A DNA stretch of 64,000 nt, from NCBI GenBank assembly GCA_036850595.1, contig CM072156.1, positions 16,626,326 through 16,690,325 on the forward strand. Reading direction: 5' to 3'. The notes beneath the pieces were generated by a model. That model had not been told where the DNA came from and made no database searches. It saw only the letters and a list, made by a program, of their open reading frames with translations. Below, piece by piece: positions 1 to 11,619 of the stretch. This DNA is from Rhyacichthys aspro. Its lineage: Eukaryota > Chordata > Actinopteri > Gobiiformes > Rhyacichthyidae. Position numbers and translations under genes: made by a program. The stretch's first letter is position 1. The number at the start of each line of letters is the position of its first letter.

Positions 1-218
1 TCCTGGGCCATATTTTGTAACTCAAATATATCCTGCCAGAAATGTCACAGTATTTGACAGGGAAGTTAACCTTGCATGTACTTTGCCGATAGTCTATTTG
101 TGTATTCGCGGTCCATTACACTTTCAAATGTACCATTACAAATTTAAATGTACCACAAAAAATGTTACACGCAATCAAAAGCTGAAGAATAATATAAATA
201 TCTTTTGCCATCTCACAG

Positions 219-463
219 ATGTACCAAAACTTCAGCCTCACCCAGGCCTGGAGAAGCCTGATGAGGAAGAAGAAGAGGAGGAGGATAGTGAAGGAGGCGA
301 TGAAAGTGGGAAGAAAAAAGTCCCAACAGGCTCCAAGACCAGGGTGCAGTCCGGGCCTCGAACACCGAACCCATACGCAGCTGACAACAGCAGTCTAATG
401 TTTCCTATTCTTGTGGCTTTTGGGGTGTTCATCCCTACATTGTTCTGCCTATGTCGGCTGTAA
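219..463 (+). CDS. mlec: Malectin, last coding exon (partial gene)
   Basis: This is the final coding exon of malectin, an ER membrane lectin that binds diglucosylated high-mannose N-glycans and works with ribophorin I in glycoprotein quality control. The exon follows a CAG acceptor at 216-218 and ends with TAA at 461-463. The roughly 80 residues read DVPKLQPHPGLEKP, then an acidic run of seven Glu, a basic stretch and RVQSGPRTPNPYA. It closes with a hydrophobic anchor, FPILVAFGVFIPTLFCLCRL, which is nearly invariant in vertebrate malectins. The luminal lectin domain lies upstream, outside the window. The first ATG of the open frame (83) is intronic and is not the start. Confidence 0.95.
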
Positions 464-2490
464 AAGACTAGCCACTGAGAAGACGGGACTATAAAGAGGG
501 TTAAAAGTGACAACAGCCCCACAGGTAAAGCATATACACAGGAAAAGTTGGCGTATTGAAAGCAAATCCTAATGGAGGACAATATTTTTTTGGAAAGCCA
601 CTGCAAGACGACTCAGACACTGCTGTCAATGGTGAATTGTACCATTGAGCAAAAAAGGAGATGTTGGAAGTGTTTGCTGCGCTTCATGTGAATGTGTTTC
701 ACGTCCACCTCTGATGACCCTTTTTGAACAATGTTTGTCTTTTTTTTTCACTCAGACTTGGCAGGATTTTCACTTGCCAGTCCATTTCAGCAGCAGATGC
801 TCAGGAGTGACTCGAGTGACTAGGCCGAAACAAAAGCATCGTTTTGTACCGGGTGTAGCAAACCACACACGGATTAACACTCCTGCTCAGCATCTGGTCA
901 GAATCATTAACGTAAAATTGGTCTCAAATTATGAGGTCAATGAGATAAGAAACCAAGCAGTTAGTGGAAACAAAGTTTTCTGTTTGTGGGCCTTTCTCTG
1001 TTTTTTGCATTTGTCTTTCCACACTGATTTGGTTGTTTTTACATATTATTTGCCATAAAATGCTAATAGAAGTACCATTCTGCTGTTGAACCAGCCCTTT
1101 ACCTGGCAGACTTCTTTGTCAGATGTTGGCTTGCCTTTATCTAAATATCAGTTGTGTTTCACTTGTGTTTCAATTGATTATTGACGTAGTAATTTGTTTC
1201 ACCAAATACTGATTTGGAGCTTTGGATGTCCTCCGCTTTGTTTTCTTTCTTCTCTTCAAAAGACATTGATGAATGCATTTAGTGATGAGGCAAAGTTAAT
1301 GTGCCATTACGTCGTTTGGTCAAGGCTCATCTATTGGTCACTTTGTTGATTGACATATTTGTGTTTTTACCCATTCCCTTTTAGTTGGTCTGTCTTTTTG
1401 CTTCACCAAAGAAGGTCTTTTTTATTAGAGATATTCAGTTATTATGTCCTGATCATTTAATTCGACAGATGGCAGACAAATACATTTCTGCTGTTGTGAC
1501 ACACGGTTATAATAGATGGATTGAAACTAATTCCAACGGTTCATTTTAATGTACAAAAGATATAGACACTTTACTTTAAATTGTAATCTCTCCAGTGTGC
1601 CATGATTTGAGCCTTATATGTTTAAACCGAGGGCTTTGACTGCTGATACAATAGATTTACAAAATCTGTGATTTTTTTCATTCACAGGCACCAAGACCTT
1701 AAAAAGCACAATCTTAAAGAAAAATGTTTACCTGACTCATAGATGAACAGTTTTTGTTTTTTGTTTTTTTTGATAGTCCATTTGGAGAATTTCAGTAAAT
1801 GGTTCAAAAAACATGTTTAAGCCTTTTGTTCACCGTGGTTATGTTAAGTCCCAGACTTTGAACAATGATATTCTTTTTTACTTGCCTGAAAAGCAGCTTT
1901 ATTCTCATTATTAGCAGCACCGTGCTGTGAAGTCTCCTATTTATGTCTCTCGTTACCTTCCTTAATGCTTAGCTTTGCTCCAAGGACGGTGTTGTAACTT
2001 TGCCTGTTTCACTAATGCGTCTTAAATGTCTCCCAGACTCCTGCCATTGAGTATTGCTGTTACCATGTGCAGTACTTTCAAAAATGGCCAGGCTTTTTGT
2101 GGACCTTTCCTTCACTCCTTAACTCTGTTACTTCGACTATAAAGAGCAAGAAGCAGGTGCCGGAAAATATGTATATGAAGACATATAAGCACCTTTTTAT
2201 TGTGAAAAGATGCTAATTTTAAATTGCAATTCAGCACCAAAGTCACCCATGATTTTCCCTTTTAGAGTCTACACAGCTGCGTGTGTATATAAGGTACGAG
2301 ATCAGACTTTTACTGCGTGACAATGGTTGCTCTCATTACTTTTATGTCGTAGTTAGGTGTTGGGGTTTATTCATTTTCTTATGAGGCCTTTATTTTGAAG
2401 AGGTACAGTTGTTGGTTCAGAGTATAAAAAATGAATAAGCAGCAATGAGTGTCTGAAAGTAAAATAAATGAGATTAATTCTGAATACATG
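464..2490 (+). other. mlec: Malectin 3' UTR
   Basis: About 2 kb of AT-rich sequence follows the malectin stop codon and holds no supported gene. The first plausible polyadenylation hexamer, AATAAA, is at 2463-2468. A second is at 2769-2774, so the 3' end could be at about 2.49 or 2.79 kb. Small open frames here (for example 645-1058) have no recognisable similarity and no splice context. A long 3' UTR is usual for this gene in vertebrates. Confidence 0.6.
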
Positions 2491-2799
2491 GGATCTTCCA
2501 TTCTATTATATCTAATTTAAATCAGAGTGGGGCTGGTCTGGAGATATTTTATGATCTGCTTGGATTTGTATGTTTTGAGTTTTTTCCTCAGGATCTGTTT
2601 TGTTTTGAATTTTTAAACGTGATATTTTATTGGTGTGACTTTTTGCACTGCCTCATGTATTTTGAAAAAAAAGTGTCATTTCTGTGTCTATGTTGCCTTG
2701 AATTATTGAATACATTGTGCTTTACCATCATTCGCCTTGAGGTCACTCTTCTGTTGGCTTGTATAAAAAATAAATCCCCGTCATCCCACATACCCCCTC

Positions 2800-4540
2800 T
2801 TTGTAAAACTTTCAAGGCTGGATTTTCATTTGACACACACTTGTCTCTGAATAGACTTGAGAATTAATCTTAAATGAGTCAAAAAACGTTTGGTTTGTAT
2901 TAAGACATGAAAACCTTGTTAAGCTCCCTACCTGACTAGTTTTGGCCAGAAAACTTAATTGTATAAATCAAATGAAATGAAGATCTTGTCTCAATGTTGT
3001 TGTTTTTCTTCCCCATAAAAACCAAAGAAGTGCTGTCATTGACACTACTTTTCTCATCAGTTAAGTTGTTAGCCGCTAAATATAGGAGCAAACATCATGT
3101 AATCAGCCTTGTCACCACAAATTCACTTCTGCCAGAAAACCCATATCTTACACTGTCATCCCAGAAGAGCCATTTTAATTACTCTTTAATCAGTGTTCAT
3201 TTGCTTGTTGCGCTCCATATTTCCTTTGGTTCTAAGGGGACTGTACTTGAGAAAAATCGGAACTGAACAATTTGAACTGAAGAAACATCAGCCAACATGA
3301 CAAACAACAGTGTGTAGAGTGTAAAATGGTGTGTTTTAGGATGATCTGTGATCTTACAAGTGTAAAACAGAAGTGCTCCTGAGGGCTACAGACAGCAGCA
3401 GGTGGACTAAGACATGTATACAAGATTTAACCTACTCACAAGTGGCATATATCTGCAAAATGGCAAATTCTGATAAATGCTGTCTCTTTTTAATAAATGT
3501 GCTATTTTATCAGAACTTTTTGCTGTTTGTTTGTGGAATGGCTGTAACGTTTTATGCGTTTAATATGCCAACTGGCAGTAAAGATGTGGATTTATTTGGA
3601 CTGAATTACTTACTGTCTGTGATAATTTAAGTCCAGTCATAATTCTTGACATTGTGAGTCTATAGCACACCACCAGCACTGGAGAGAGGCAAGCGATAGC
3701 TGCTTATTTCTGCTTGCAGCTTCAATGTAGTGTTTCTTTCCAATGGAAATGCTGCTTTTCATATCAATCAATAGCCTGCTATCCTACAGAGGTTTAAGTC
3801 TACTACACAATTACAGCAAGTGAATCATCTGAAAGGCCAAGGAAATTTGCAGAAAGGCAGATTTATTGACTTACAAATCTATAAGTCTGCAAGAGATCTG
3901 TAAGAAAAGAGAATATATTAAAGTGTCTGTAATACGGACTTTGATCTCTGCTTACTGGCCTGCTTAGCACTTATTTTTGTTCTTACGTCATGAATGTGAG
4001 CAGGCTTCACTATTCTCAGTTTTAACTAGCAGAAGATATCCTCTCACTTCTCTACCCCAAAACAATCCAAACACAAAAGGGTCACAGTGACTGGACAAAA
4101 GCCCAAAAGCCTATATCTAACCGCAAAGTACATTGTGACTATGTTTAGCAGGGCTACAGCAAATGCACAGGCTTTTGTTTGTCCAGGTGTTGTTTTCTCT
4201 ACTTTTTTGTACCAACTGTGAAACCATCTCAAAATAGAAGCTCATATCTTAAAAGTGTCCGAACAAAAAGGGGAACACAGCTGAACAAAGTGGACAGCAT
4301 TGTGTCTATTGATAGAAGTCACCACACTGCATTTTTGTCTTGGGCCATGGTTAGTGTAAGCTTTAATAACCCCAAAATGACTCCATAAACTTACAGTATA
4401 TCATATTCACAATTTATACATTAATATATATATTTTTTACAAAACATAACATTCATAAATTAATAAATTTGACATTGAAGTGCATGTTTTTCCTTTGTGC
4501 TCCTCTTGATCTGGATTGCAGTTTCCACAAATGTCTGATT
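2800..4540. other. Intergenic spacer between convergent genes
   Basis: This lies between malectin (+) and the propeptide-like gene (-). It is AT-rich and I see no coding exon. On the minus strand an ATTAAA hexamer (TTTAAT on the plus strand near 4361) could serve the 3' end of the leftward gene, which would give it a short 3' UTR of about 200 bases. No repeat family was recognised. Confidence 0.4.
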
Positions 4541-4547
4541 TGTATAA

Positions 4548-5962
4548 TTATTTGTAATAGAGGGCTATGAAAGGGGCGTGTGAGAGGTGAACACTGCCGG
4601 ATTTGCAGGACGGACTGCAGTCCAGCACCAAACCCAAGTCAAACCCAGTAGGGGCCCCATCCCCCGCCACATCAGTGTCCTTCAATGGCTTTTCTACATG
4701 CCGCATGTTCTCCAAACTAGGCCCAGAAGAAGTGGCTCCTCCTGCAGCCTCTTGTAAACTCTTAATAAGGAACTGTAGGTCCACTCTTATCTCCATGACG
4801 TCACCTCTCATCCAAGAACTGTACCTACAAAATACAAAAAAAAGTTACAACCGTGCCCAATACCTGGAGAAGTGTGGAGTTTGCATGTAAAAACTGGTTA
4901 CCTTGTAGGAAGATTGCGCTTTGTCAGGGATGGAAGCACAGGCCTGATGTTAACATGCTGAGGATTTACAAGCTGCAGGTGAAGCTCAGCCCTTGTCACC
5001 GTCAATGAAGAAATCTCCCTCAATAAGAGAAACTCCACATCTGCTTCTGAAGAGAGACAAAGAGTTTAATGAAAAGTCATGATACATATTGTGTCAGTCA
5101 AAGATCATCACATGCTCCTCAGAGATCATCCCAGCACTGTTGCCCTAATCTGTCAGCAGGACATCTCAATTGCACTTACAGGAGACATTAATCCAGCTAA
5201 GACTTATTTATATGCAGATAACTTGTCCTCTATACAGCTGCAGGATCCAGAAGCCATTGTTGTTCTCTGAATTGCTTTTGCAGCAATTCAGCTTTGAATA
5301 TTTAAATCCTGAAAGTGCCTTGTGGCTGCACAATGGTAGTTCCATATACACATAATGAGCTGCTGCACTGAGAGATTTTGTTTTTTATTATTAATTAGCA
5401 TAGTTTGGCCAATGGGTTGCACCACTACGCTGTTTTACTTTAAGCTGCTTGGAGTGCATGAGTGCTACATGTTCAAGGGTTATGGCTAAAGACATCAGCA
5501 AATGTATAACAATAAAGCAAAAAGACTTTCTTATTCTGAAGTACAGTGTTCTTTGATCCACTTACCTCCTCTGAGTCGCCCTTGAATCCCTTTGACGCTT
5601 CTGCAGTGAACTTTTTGTTGACAGCAGTGATAAACCCTTCGCACCAAACTGAACAAGGACTTTCCCGGAAAAAACAATCCATGCGAGACTCCGGGAGAAA
5701 AGGGTCGCACACGCAGCTGCATCAGCATCGCATCGCCCCGAGGTGCCTGTGTGTTGTCTGTCCATGGCGCCGTGAGCTCCGCGCAGCGCTCCCGGTGCGC
5801 ATCCGTGATCCCGCGCCTCCAACGCCTCAGCACGTCCATGCGTAAAGGCGCACTATCGTATTCCTCTGTGGTCCTCAATGACAAGACACGACCGTACACT
5901 CCGATGTCACTTGTCTTGACAGAGAGAAGAAATAGTACAATCCAAGTATGTGCAGAAGACAT
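4548..5962 (-). CDS. Secreted TGF-beta-propeptide-like protein without a growth-factor domain
   Basis: This three-exon model has coding exons 5962-5566, 5046-4902 and 4824-4548 and gives 272 residues. Phases agree and splice sites are canonical (AG|GTAAGT and AG|GTAACC donors). Residues 1-24 look like a signal peptide (WIVLFLLSV core). The middle, from VKGIQGRLRG through VEFLLLREISSLTV to RAELHLQL, and the end (DLGLVLDC, HAPFIALYYK) have the strand pattern of a TGF-beta-superfamily propeptide. The closest resemblance I recall is to inhibin-alpha/GDF-type propeptides. Six cysteines are at about 60, 113, 114, 120, 250 and 254. The frame stops exactly where a furin site and cystine-knot domain would normally follow. 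I could not assign a named gene. The exon structure is firm; the family assignment is inference from pattern. Confidence 0.6.
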
Positions 5963-6042
5963 TGTGATATTTCCAAATGGTGGTAGTTGTGTAGTCGTCA
6001 GCTCCCGTGTGCCAACTCTTCATCCGCTCACTTCAGGGCGCG

Positions 6043-6048
6043 TATATA
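6043..6048 (-). promoter_or_regulatory. TATA box of the propeptide-like gene
   Basis: The minus strand reads CTTATATACG here, about 80 bases upstream of the ATG at 5962. A start site 25-30 bases downstream would leave a 5' UTR of about 50 bases. The surrounding 5.6-6.2 kb is GC-rich compared with its flanks. A clear TATA box suggests a tissue-restricted gene rather than a housekeeping one. Confidence 0.5.
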
Positions 6049-6059
6049 AGCCCACCGAC

Positions 6060-7031
6060 AATGGGAACATCTTCCCACTTACAATTTGAATCCTGAGCCT
6101 CATCACAGACCCTGCCCCTCTTTTGTGTTCGTGCCCCTAACCACCCATTTGCCCCCCGCTGCTGTCTTTTAATGCGCTTGCATAATGAGGCGCCCCAAAG
6201 AGCTCCGGCCTCGTCTATTCACATTCACCTACTTCGCTAATGACTCTAATTACGCCATGTTTGGACCATCAAGGACGATCCTATTTACAAATGTGTACGA
6301 TAGCGGGTACACAAACTGCAACAATGTGGAAAATAAGATTTTATGTGAATGTGTTTTCAAACTGGCACGTTCTCGATCTAAAAGGAAGCCTGAGCCCCCC
6401 GGATGAGAAGAAACCGAGGCCTGATGAAGGATCACATAAATGGTCCTTTAAGTCTCAGTAGTCTCAACAGGCATCAACAAAAGTAGCACTCACAACACTT
6501 ATCTTTAAGAGGAAAGCGTATTCATTTAATTTTACCACATGGTAAATCTATGTACAGGCTATATAGTAAACGGCAAAATGCTGAAATAAATAGCTTAGAT
6601 TTCAATAAAATTACTATTATTAGATGTGATGTTGTGTTGTAGTGTGAAATTCTGCTACGTATTAGAACCTGTATGTAGGGTTATGGCTTTTAATGGTGCA
6701 TTTTTTAAGGCACATATCTGACTGTCTAAGAGGGATAAGCAGAAAAAGAATAATTTGCTATCTATTTTGTGTTTCTTAAGAAAGTGGAAGATCATATAAA
6801 ATAGTTTTGTCTTACCTCTATATTTTCAATCATTGAAATGTGTTCAAGTGTGAGATATTTTATGTTTTTTGGATTTGAGCTGTAACCAATACTTCTAACC
6901 TTCACAAATTCTAATGTTATTTTAGCACAAAGTCACAGTTCTAATATAAAATAAAATGTCGCTCGGTTTTACAACACATCATATATCACAAATATTACAG
7001 TGCATAACAGAAAACCCACATCAGTGTCCCA
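6060..7031. other. Spacer and hps4 3' UTR
   Basis: The right part should be the 3' UTR of hps4, which is transcribed leftward. The left part is the upstream region of the propeptide-like gene. No coding exon is supported. An ATTAAA hexamer on the minus strand (near 6527) is a candidate polyadenylation signal for hps4. Confidence 0.35.
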
Positions 7032-10000
7032 TCAGAGCAGGTTAACCCCATGTTTCAGTAGTCTGTGTCGGGCCTTAGTGGGCAGAGAGAAGGCACTGTC
7101 CTGGTGGTTAGGGATGCCTGAGTTCCTCACTGATCCCCCGTGTTGAAGGAAGTAGGTCTCTTGTGCCACACTTCGGGTTCCATACACAGCAGCACCTGCA
7201 CTCCTGTGGAGCAAATGTCGCGTATAGTTACATTTCAAGTGGCAAGAAGAAAAGCATGCAAAAGAAACAGACAGTGCAACTTAAAGAGAGAACTGGGGAA
7301 TGTATGCTAACTATATAAGATTCTGCAGTTAGAGTTGCATTTGACCTAACTAGTAAAAGACAGCAGAAGTTCATTTAACTCAAAGAAGTATATAGAAAAA
7401 AATCATTTCTGTTGCAAAGCAGATGTCCCAGGGTGATTATGTTAATAGCTGAACACTTTATAATTTTCAATCACAAAAATATCAACTTACAGTACTTTTG
7501 ACAAAACAAAAGCCTGGTTTAGTCTGATCCGCGCAGGGATGTGCAAGTTGTCACATATTCCATACATAATCATTACCCAAGTGCTCCAAGCCCTGCCCCC
7601 GACATTTGTCATGAAAACCACGAGAAACCCCCCATCCACAATCACAACCTCCACCACTGTGCCACTGCCGTACTGACCTGATAATAGCCTCCTGCAGAGT
7701 TTCAGTGTCACAGAAATGCGAGTGAAGAAGCGAAGTGGCCCTGACAAAAGGACGCTCATGGGCTCCCCCTGGTCGACCAGACAAGTTGGCTACAGAGGCA
7801 CACACAAAATAGAAGGTTCAGTACCTGGACAGGCATGTCTGCTATACAAAAGAAATGCTGATCACAGACCTCGTTACTTGTAACAAATATAGACCCCCAC
7901 ACACCACCAACCCCCTTCCCCAAGAAAATATACTCACTCTAGCAGAAAAGTGAGAGCTTGGAAACTGGAAAAGATAGTCAGAAGGAATATAAGAAAAGAA
8001 TACAAAGCAAGAGACAAGAAAAGGCCAGGTGAGGTGTTGCTGTGGGTATTATAGGAGCTTTACATGTCAGTGTGCTCTGAATACAGTCGAAGTGGGCAAA
8101 GACATAGGGTCCCTGAGTGCCTGGAGGTCCCGGCGTGATGCTCCGTAGATGAGCTTCTAGTCCATTGAGCGCTGCCAAGCTGCTGTGATACTGGATACAA
8201 ACCACAAAGAGAGAGCAGAATGGTACACAAAAGCATATATTAGCAAGACAAAGACAAATTAGTGCACTCATGTAGTTATAAAGTGGAAGGGCTGACTTCA
8301 ATTAATCCCAACTGTTTTTGAAGCTCAGGTCACACTTAAGCTAAGGGCTAAATTAGATTCAAATTGTAATGAGCCCAGTTGGTGGATTACAGCTGGAGAT
8401 ATTGTAATGTATGACATTAACTGTGCCACAAAGCTTCTTTTTGTTCTAGTTTGTCATCTTCCCAAAAGAGCTCGATCCAGGTTTATGCTGATAGACTATT
8501 GTAGGACTTGAGACCAGTCTTAAGAACACATTTTAAAGGTCTCGTCTTATAATTGAACACATTCTTATTTACTCTTGTCTCAAACATAAAGGGCTCAGAA
8601 GTGATTGAGTGATTATTGTGACAGGGTATAAAACTGAAATGTAGAAGAGGACTCATTTATAGTTATCAGATTTTATTATATCTATAGTCCCTCACCAAGC
8701 ATGAAACGTGTTTGTCATTTGTATGAGATTGGACTTGTACTGGACTGATATCTTTAGCATCTCTTTTCATCCATCACTATATACTAGTTCATATTCAGTA
8801 GTAGCAGAAGTAGTAGTAGTAGTAGTAGTAGTAAATAAATACATATTTTCCTCACCACTTCCTCCATAGAGGCAGAATCACTCAGGAAGGGTGGCTCCAC
8901 CAGTAGGGCCAGTACGAGACCTTTAACTCGGTGTAGATACAGGGCCATGGGCACCAAGGAGTTATCTCCGTTGCTGTCAGGAGCACCAGAGCCACTATGG
9001 AGATCTCCCATGTGACTCCCACCACTGCCTCTGCTCTCATTCACCCCTTTATCATCACATGACACCTCACTCCCAGCCCCTCTGAAATCAAACATTGTCC
9101 TGCAACCTCCTTGTACTCCGTTAAGACAGGAGTTTGTCTCAAGCCCAGAATTATCTCCAACATTATCAGTCTGGCTCACTTCATCACCGTTGGTATTAAA
9201 ACTGTGATAATAAGAGTCTTCTTCATATGCTTCAAAGGAAATTTTTCCATTTGAGAGCGGGGAATCTGAAGAAAGAAGTGGGTCGGAGGTGCCTTGTGAT
9301 GGAGCAGGGCTAAATACATTATCAGACGGAGAGAAACGAGGGCTGCAAGACACCTTCAGAGGAGAGTGGGAGGAGCCAGTGTCGGACTGTTCGGAGTCAG
9401 TGGAGGGTGTGTCTGACAATGTTCTTGAAAGGCGGGTCTTCCTTTGTGGAGGGTCTTTATGTGGAGTGGAATGGGATCTACAAAGAGGAAAGTTTCAAGA
9501 CAATCAGCATCATATGATATTTGTATCAATGATAATATGATTTTCTATTGTGGAATAATTTAGTACTTGAATTCCTTGTCAACTGGAACTGACTGCAGAT
9601 AATGAAGTTCAGATGTGTTCAAGAACACAGTAACGGAGCTCACTGATTCACCCAATGAACTAGAGCCGATCGCTCCATTGACTTTTTGGGCCTGAAATCA
9701 TAATTGAAAGCTGTGGTTGTCATATGTTTTGAAAAAGATGCTTCATTTTCAATTTTAACAAGAGGCAAACCTAGTAAAGTGTGAAAAAGGGCAGCACAGT
9801 ATATTGCAAATCTGATATCATGCAGTTGGTAAAAGGTAAAAGTTGTGACATTAGGTAAAATGTACGTATTTAGGCTATAGATAACATGCCCTACCTTGAT
9901 GTATGTTTCACTCTCATGAACCATGACCTTCATTGTTAACGCTGGTGACATTTGAGTGCTCACAACTCTGAAAAGAAAGCACACAAACATTAAATCCGCT

Positions 10001-11572
10001 TTAAGCCTACATGGCAAATAACCATTAGAAAGGAAATTAAAAATGTGGCTTTACCTTCCCCTGAAAAGGATACAGCCTGCCAACACTAGAGGGCAGCGCT
10101 GGCATGCCTGAAGAATAAGGGCCGCTTTTAACAGGAGTAGGGGGTCAACCTGTGGATGAGACTTGAAGTAAATACAAAATGTGTTTGCATAGGAAAACAC
10201 TACAGCCATTGTTATGAGTAACTGCTTCAACAGAGCCGGTTTTGAAAACTGTGTTTGAAGTGGTTATGTCATCATTTCACAAAAATATACTGGGAAAGTT
10301 TGACACAAGAAATACCAAACTTGGAAAAAAATAAAATGTGACTTAAAAAAAACTGGAGACAGCAGGAACAACTCAGGTGTATCTGTAATAATGTGTATTG
10401 CATGTGTATCTGTTTATATTTCATCATTTTCACTTGTGCAATACAACAGAGCTTTGCGTAAGAGACATCCTGTTTGTAAAGTTTAAGTTACTCTCATACA
10501 TACATTTGTTGAATCAATGGTTCTCATGCAGCTAAAGATATGATGAAGATCTGAAGATCCTTGTTGCAGGTGTGAGAGGTACCAAGCCCATCGCAGAGCC
10601 AAAACCTCCCGACTGTTAAGCTGAAATAAAAACAGAAAACAAATATCTATGTTAAGAGATAGGATTCTGAAATGAGTAGTTTTATCACTTCATGACTTTT
10701 ACCCAATTCCTTAAGCTTAAAAATGTCATTGTTTTTATAGCATTTATTAATAACACATCTTCGTGACAAATGTATTGCTTTTTTGTGTGAAAAAAGATAA
10801 GTAAACTGTTTTAGGTGCAAAATATCAATATTGTAGCAGGTACAAATAACATTATTATATTCTAACAACAAATCAGGTTAATAAAAATGTTACCATAGTA
10901 GGATAAAGACTTTACCTGGTAACTTTGTCGAACAGGGCCATTGTAGAAGCAAAAAAGGTTTATTAGCTGATCGAGAAGCTCACAGACACTGACAGTGGGG
11001 ACATCCACTGAGCAACCCAGAGCCTGAGACAGACAGGAAAGAAGAAGTAGACTCATCCACAATATAACAAGCCTAGCAATCTGATGTTAAAAAAAACCCA
11101 AAACACTCACCCAAATAAAATCATCCTTCATTCGAATGGCAAACTTGTTCCTGCGAAGTCTCAGTACATGCACAGGTGAAGAGGACAGTTCAGACACACA
11201 GCGGCCAGCGCCAGCGAGCTGTCCACAGAGCAGCTCTTGCTTATCTATGGGAGTCTGCCAAAATACAACCATCAATTAATTCATGTATTTACACTGATTT
11301 ACAGTACAAGACATGTTCAAATTCAAACCTCCTCAGGATAAAAGTAGTAGATTCCTTCTCTTGTAGGGTCTTCCTCTTGTCTCACTTTAGATCCGTCATA
11401 AAGGAAAAAGTAACTGCACCTGCAAAACAATTTGATCCAATGAACTCACGTGTTGTCAAATGTATTACGATACTGTCCGGTTAAAGCAGTGTTGTTTGTT
11501 TCATGGCATCTTAGCTACAATCAAAGCAGACTAAACTTACCTTCTTAAGTCTGGTTGTATATGCTCAGCCAT
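7032..11572 (-). CDS. hps4: HPS4, BLOC-3 complex subunit
   Basis: HPS4 with HPS1 forms BLOC-3, the exchange factor for Rab32/Rab38 in biogenesis of melanosomes and other lysosome-related organelles. I traced 12 coding exons: 11572-11541, 11419-11329, 11254-11111, 11023-10916, 10620-10504, 10149-10055, 9967-9895, 9691-9567, 9477-8856, 8190-8064, 7789-7678 and 7203-7032. They total 605 residues with all phases consistent. The N-terminal longin-like region carries YFFLYDGSKVRQEEDPTREG and QELLCGQLAG, as in human HPS4. Exon 9 (622 bases) encodes the variable Ser/Asp-rich linker, which ends in the conserved HRVKGLVLALL. The C-terminus KARHRLLKHGVNLL is diagnostic. Human HPS4 is about 700 residues; the difference is in the linker. 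Confidence 0.95.
8808..8833. repeat. AGT/TAC trinucleotide microsatellite
   Basis: About eight AGT units lie in the hps4 intron that follows the long exon 9, beginning only 20-odd bases past that exon's splice donor. The same interval reads as a false leucine tract if the exon frame is extended past the donor. Confidence 0.9.
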
Positions 11573-11619
11573 CACTGACTGCTCAAAGAAACTATCTTGT
11601 ATCCATGTATTTTAAATCC

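Noticed and set aside
238..606. 122-codon minus-strand frame over the malectin exon
   Set aside because: It is the antisense shadow of the acidic repeat of malectin; its Ser run mirrors the GAG/GAA codons.
645..1058. 137-codon frame after malectin
   Set aside because: It lies in the 3' UTR with no domain, no splice context and AT-rich codon use.
3994..4232. Cys-rich minus-strand frame left of the propeptide gene as its missing growth-factor domain
   Set aside because: Cysteine spacing does not fit a cystine knot and no acceptor is in phase.
5751..6089. 112-codon plus-strand frame over the propeptide gene
   Set aside because: It is antisense to exon 1, which has a signal peptide and correct splicing.
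9640..10017. 125-codon minus-strand frame in hps4
   Set aside because: It reads from exon 7 through the intron and into part of exon 8 in the wrong frame; the true exons are 9967-9895 and 9691-9567.
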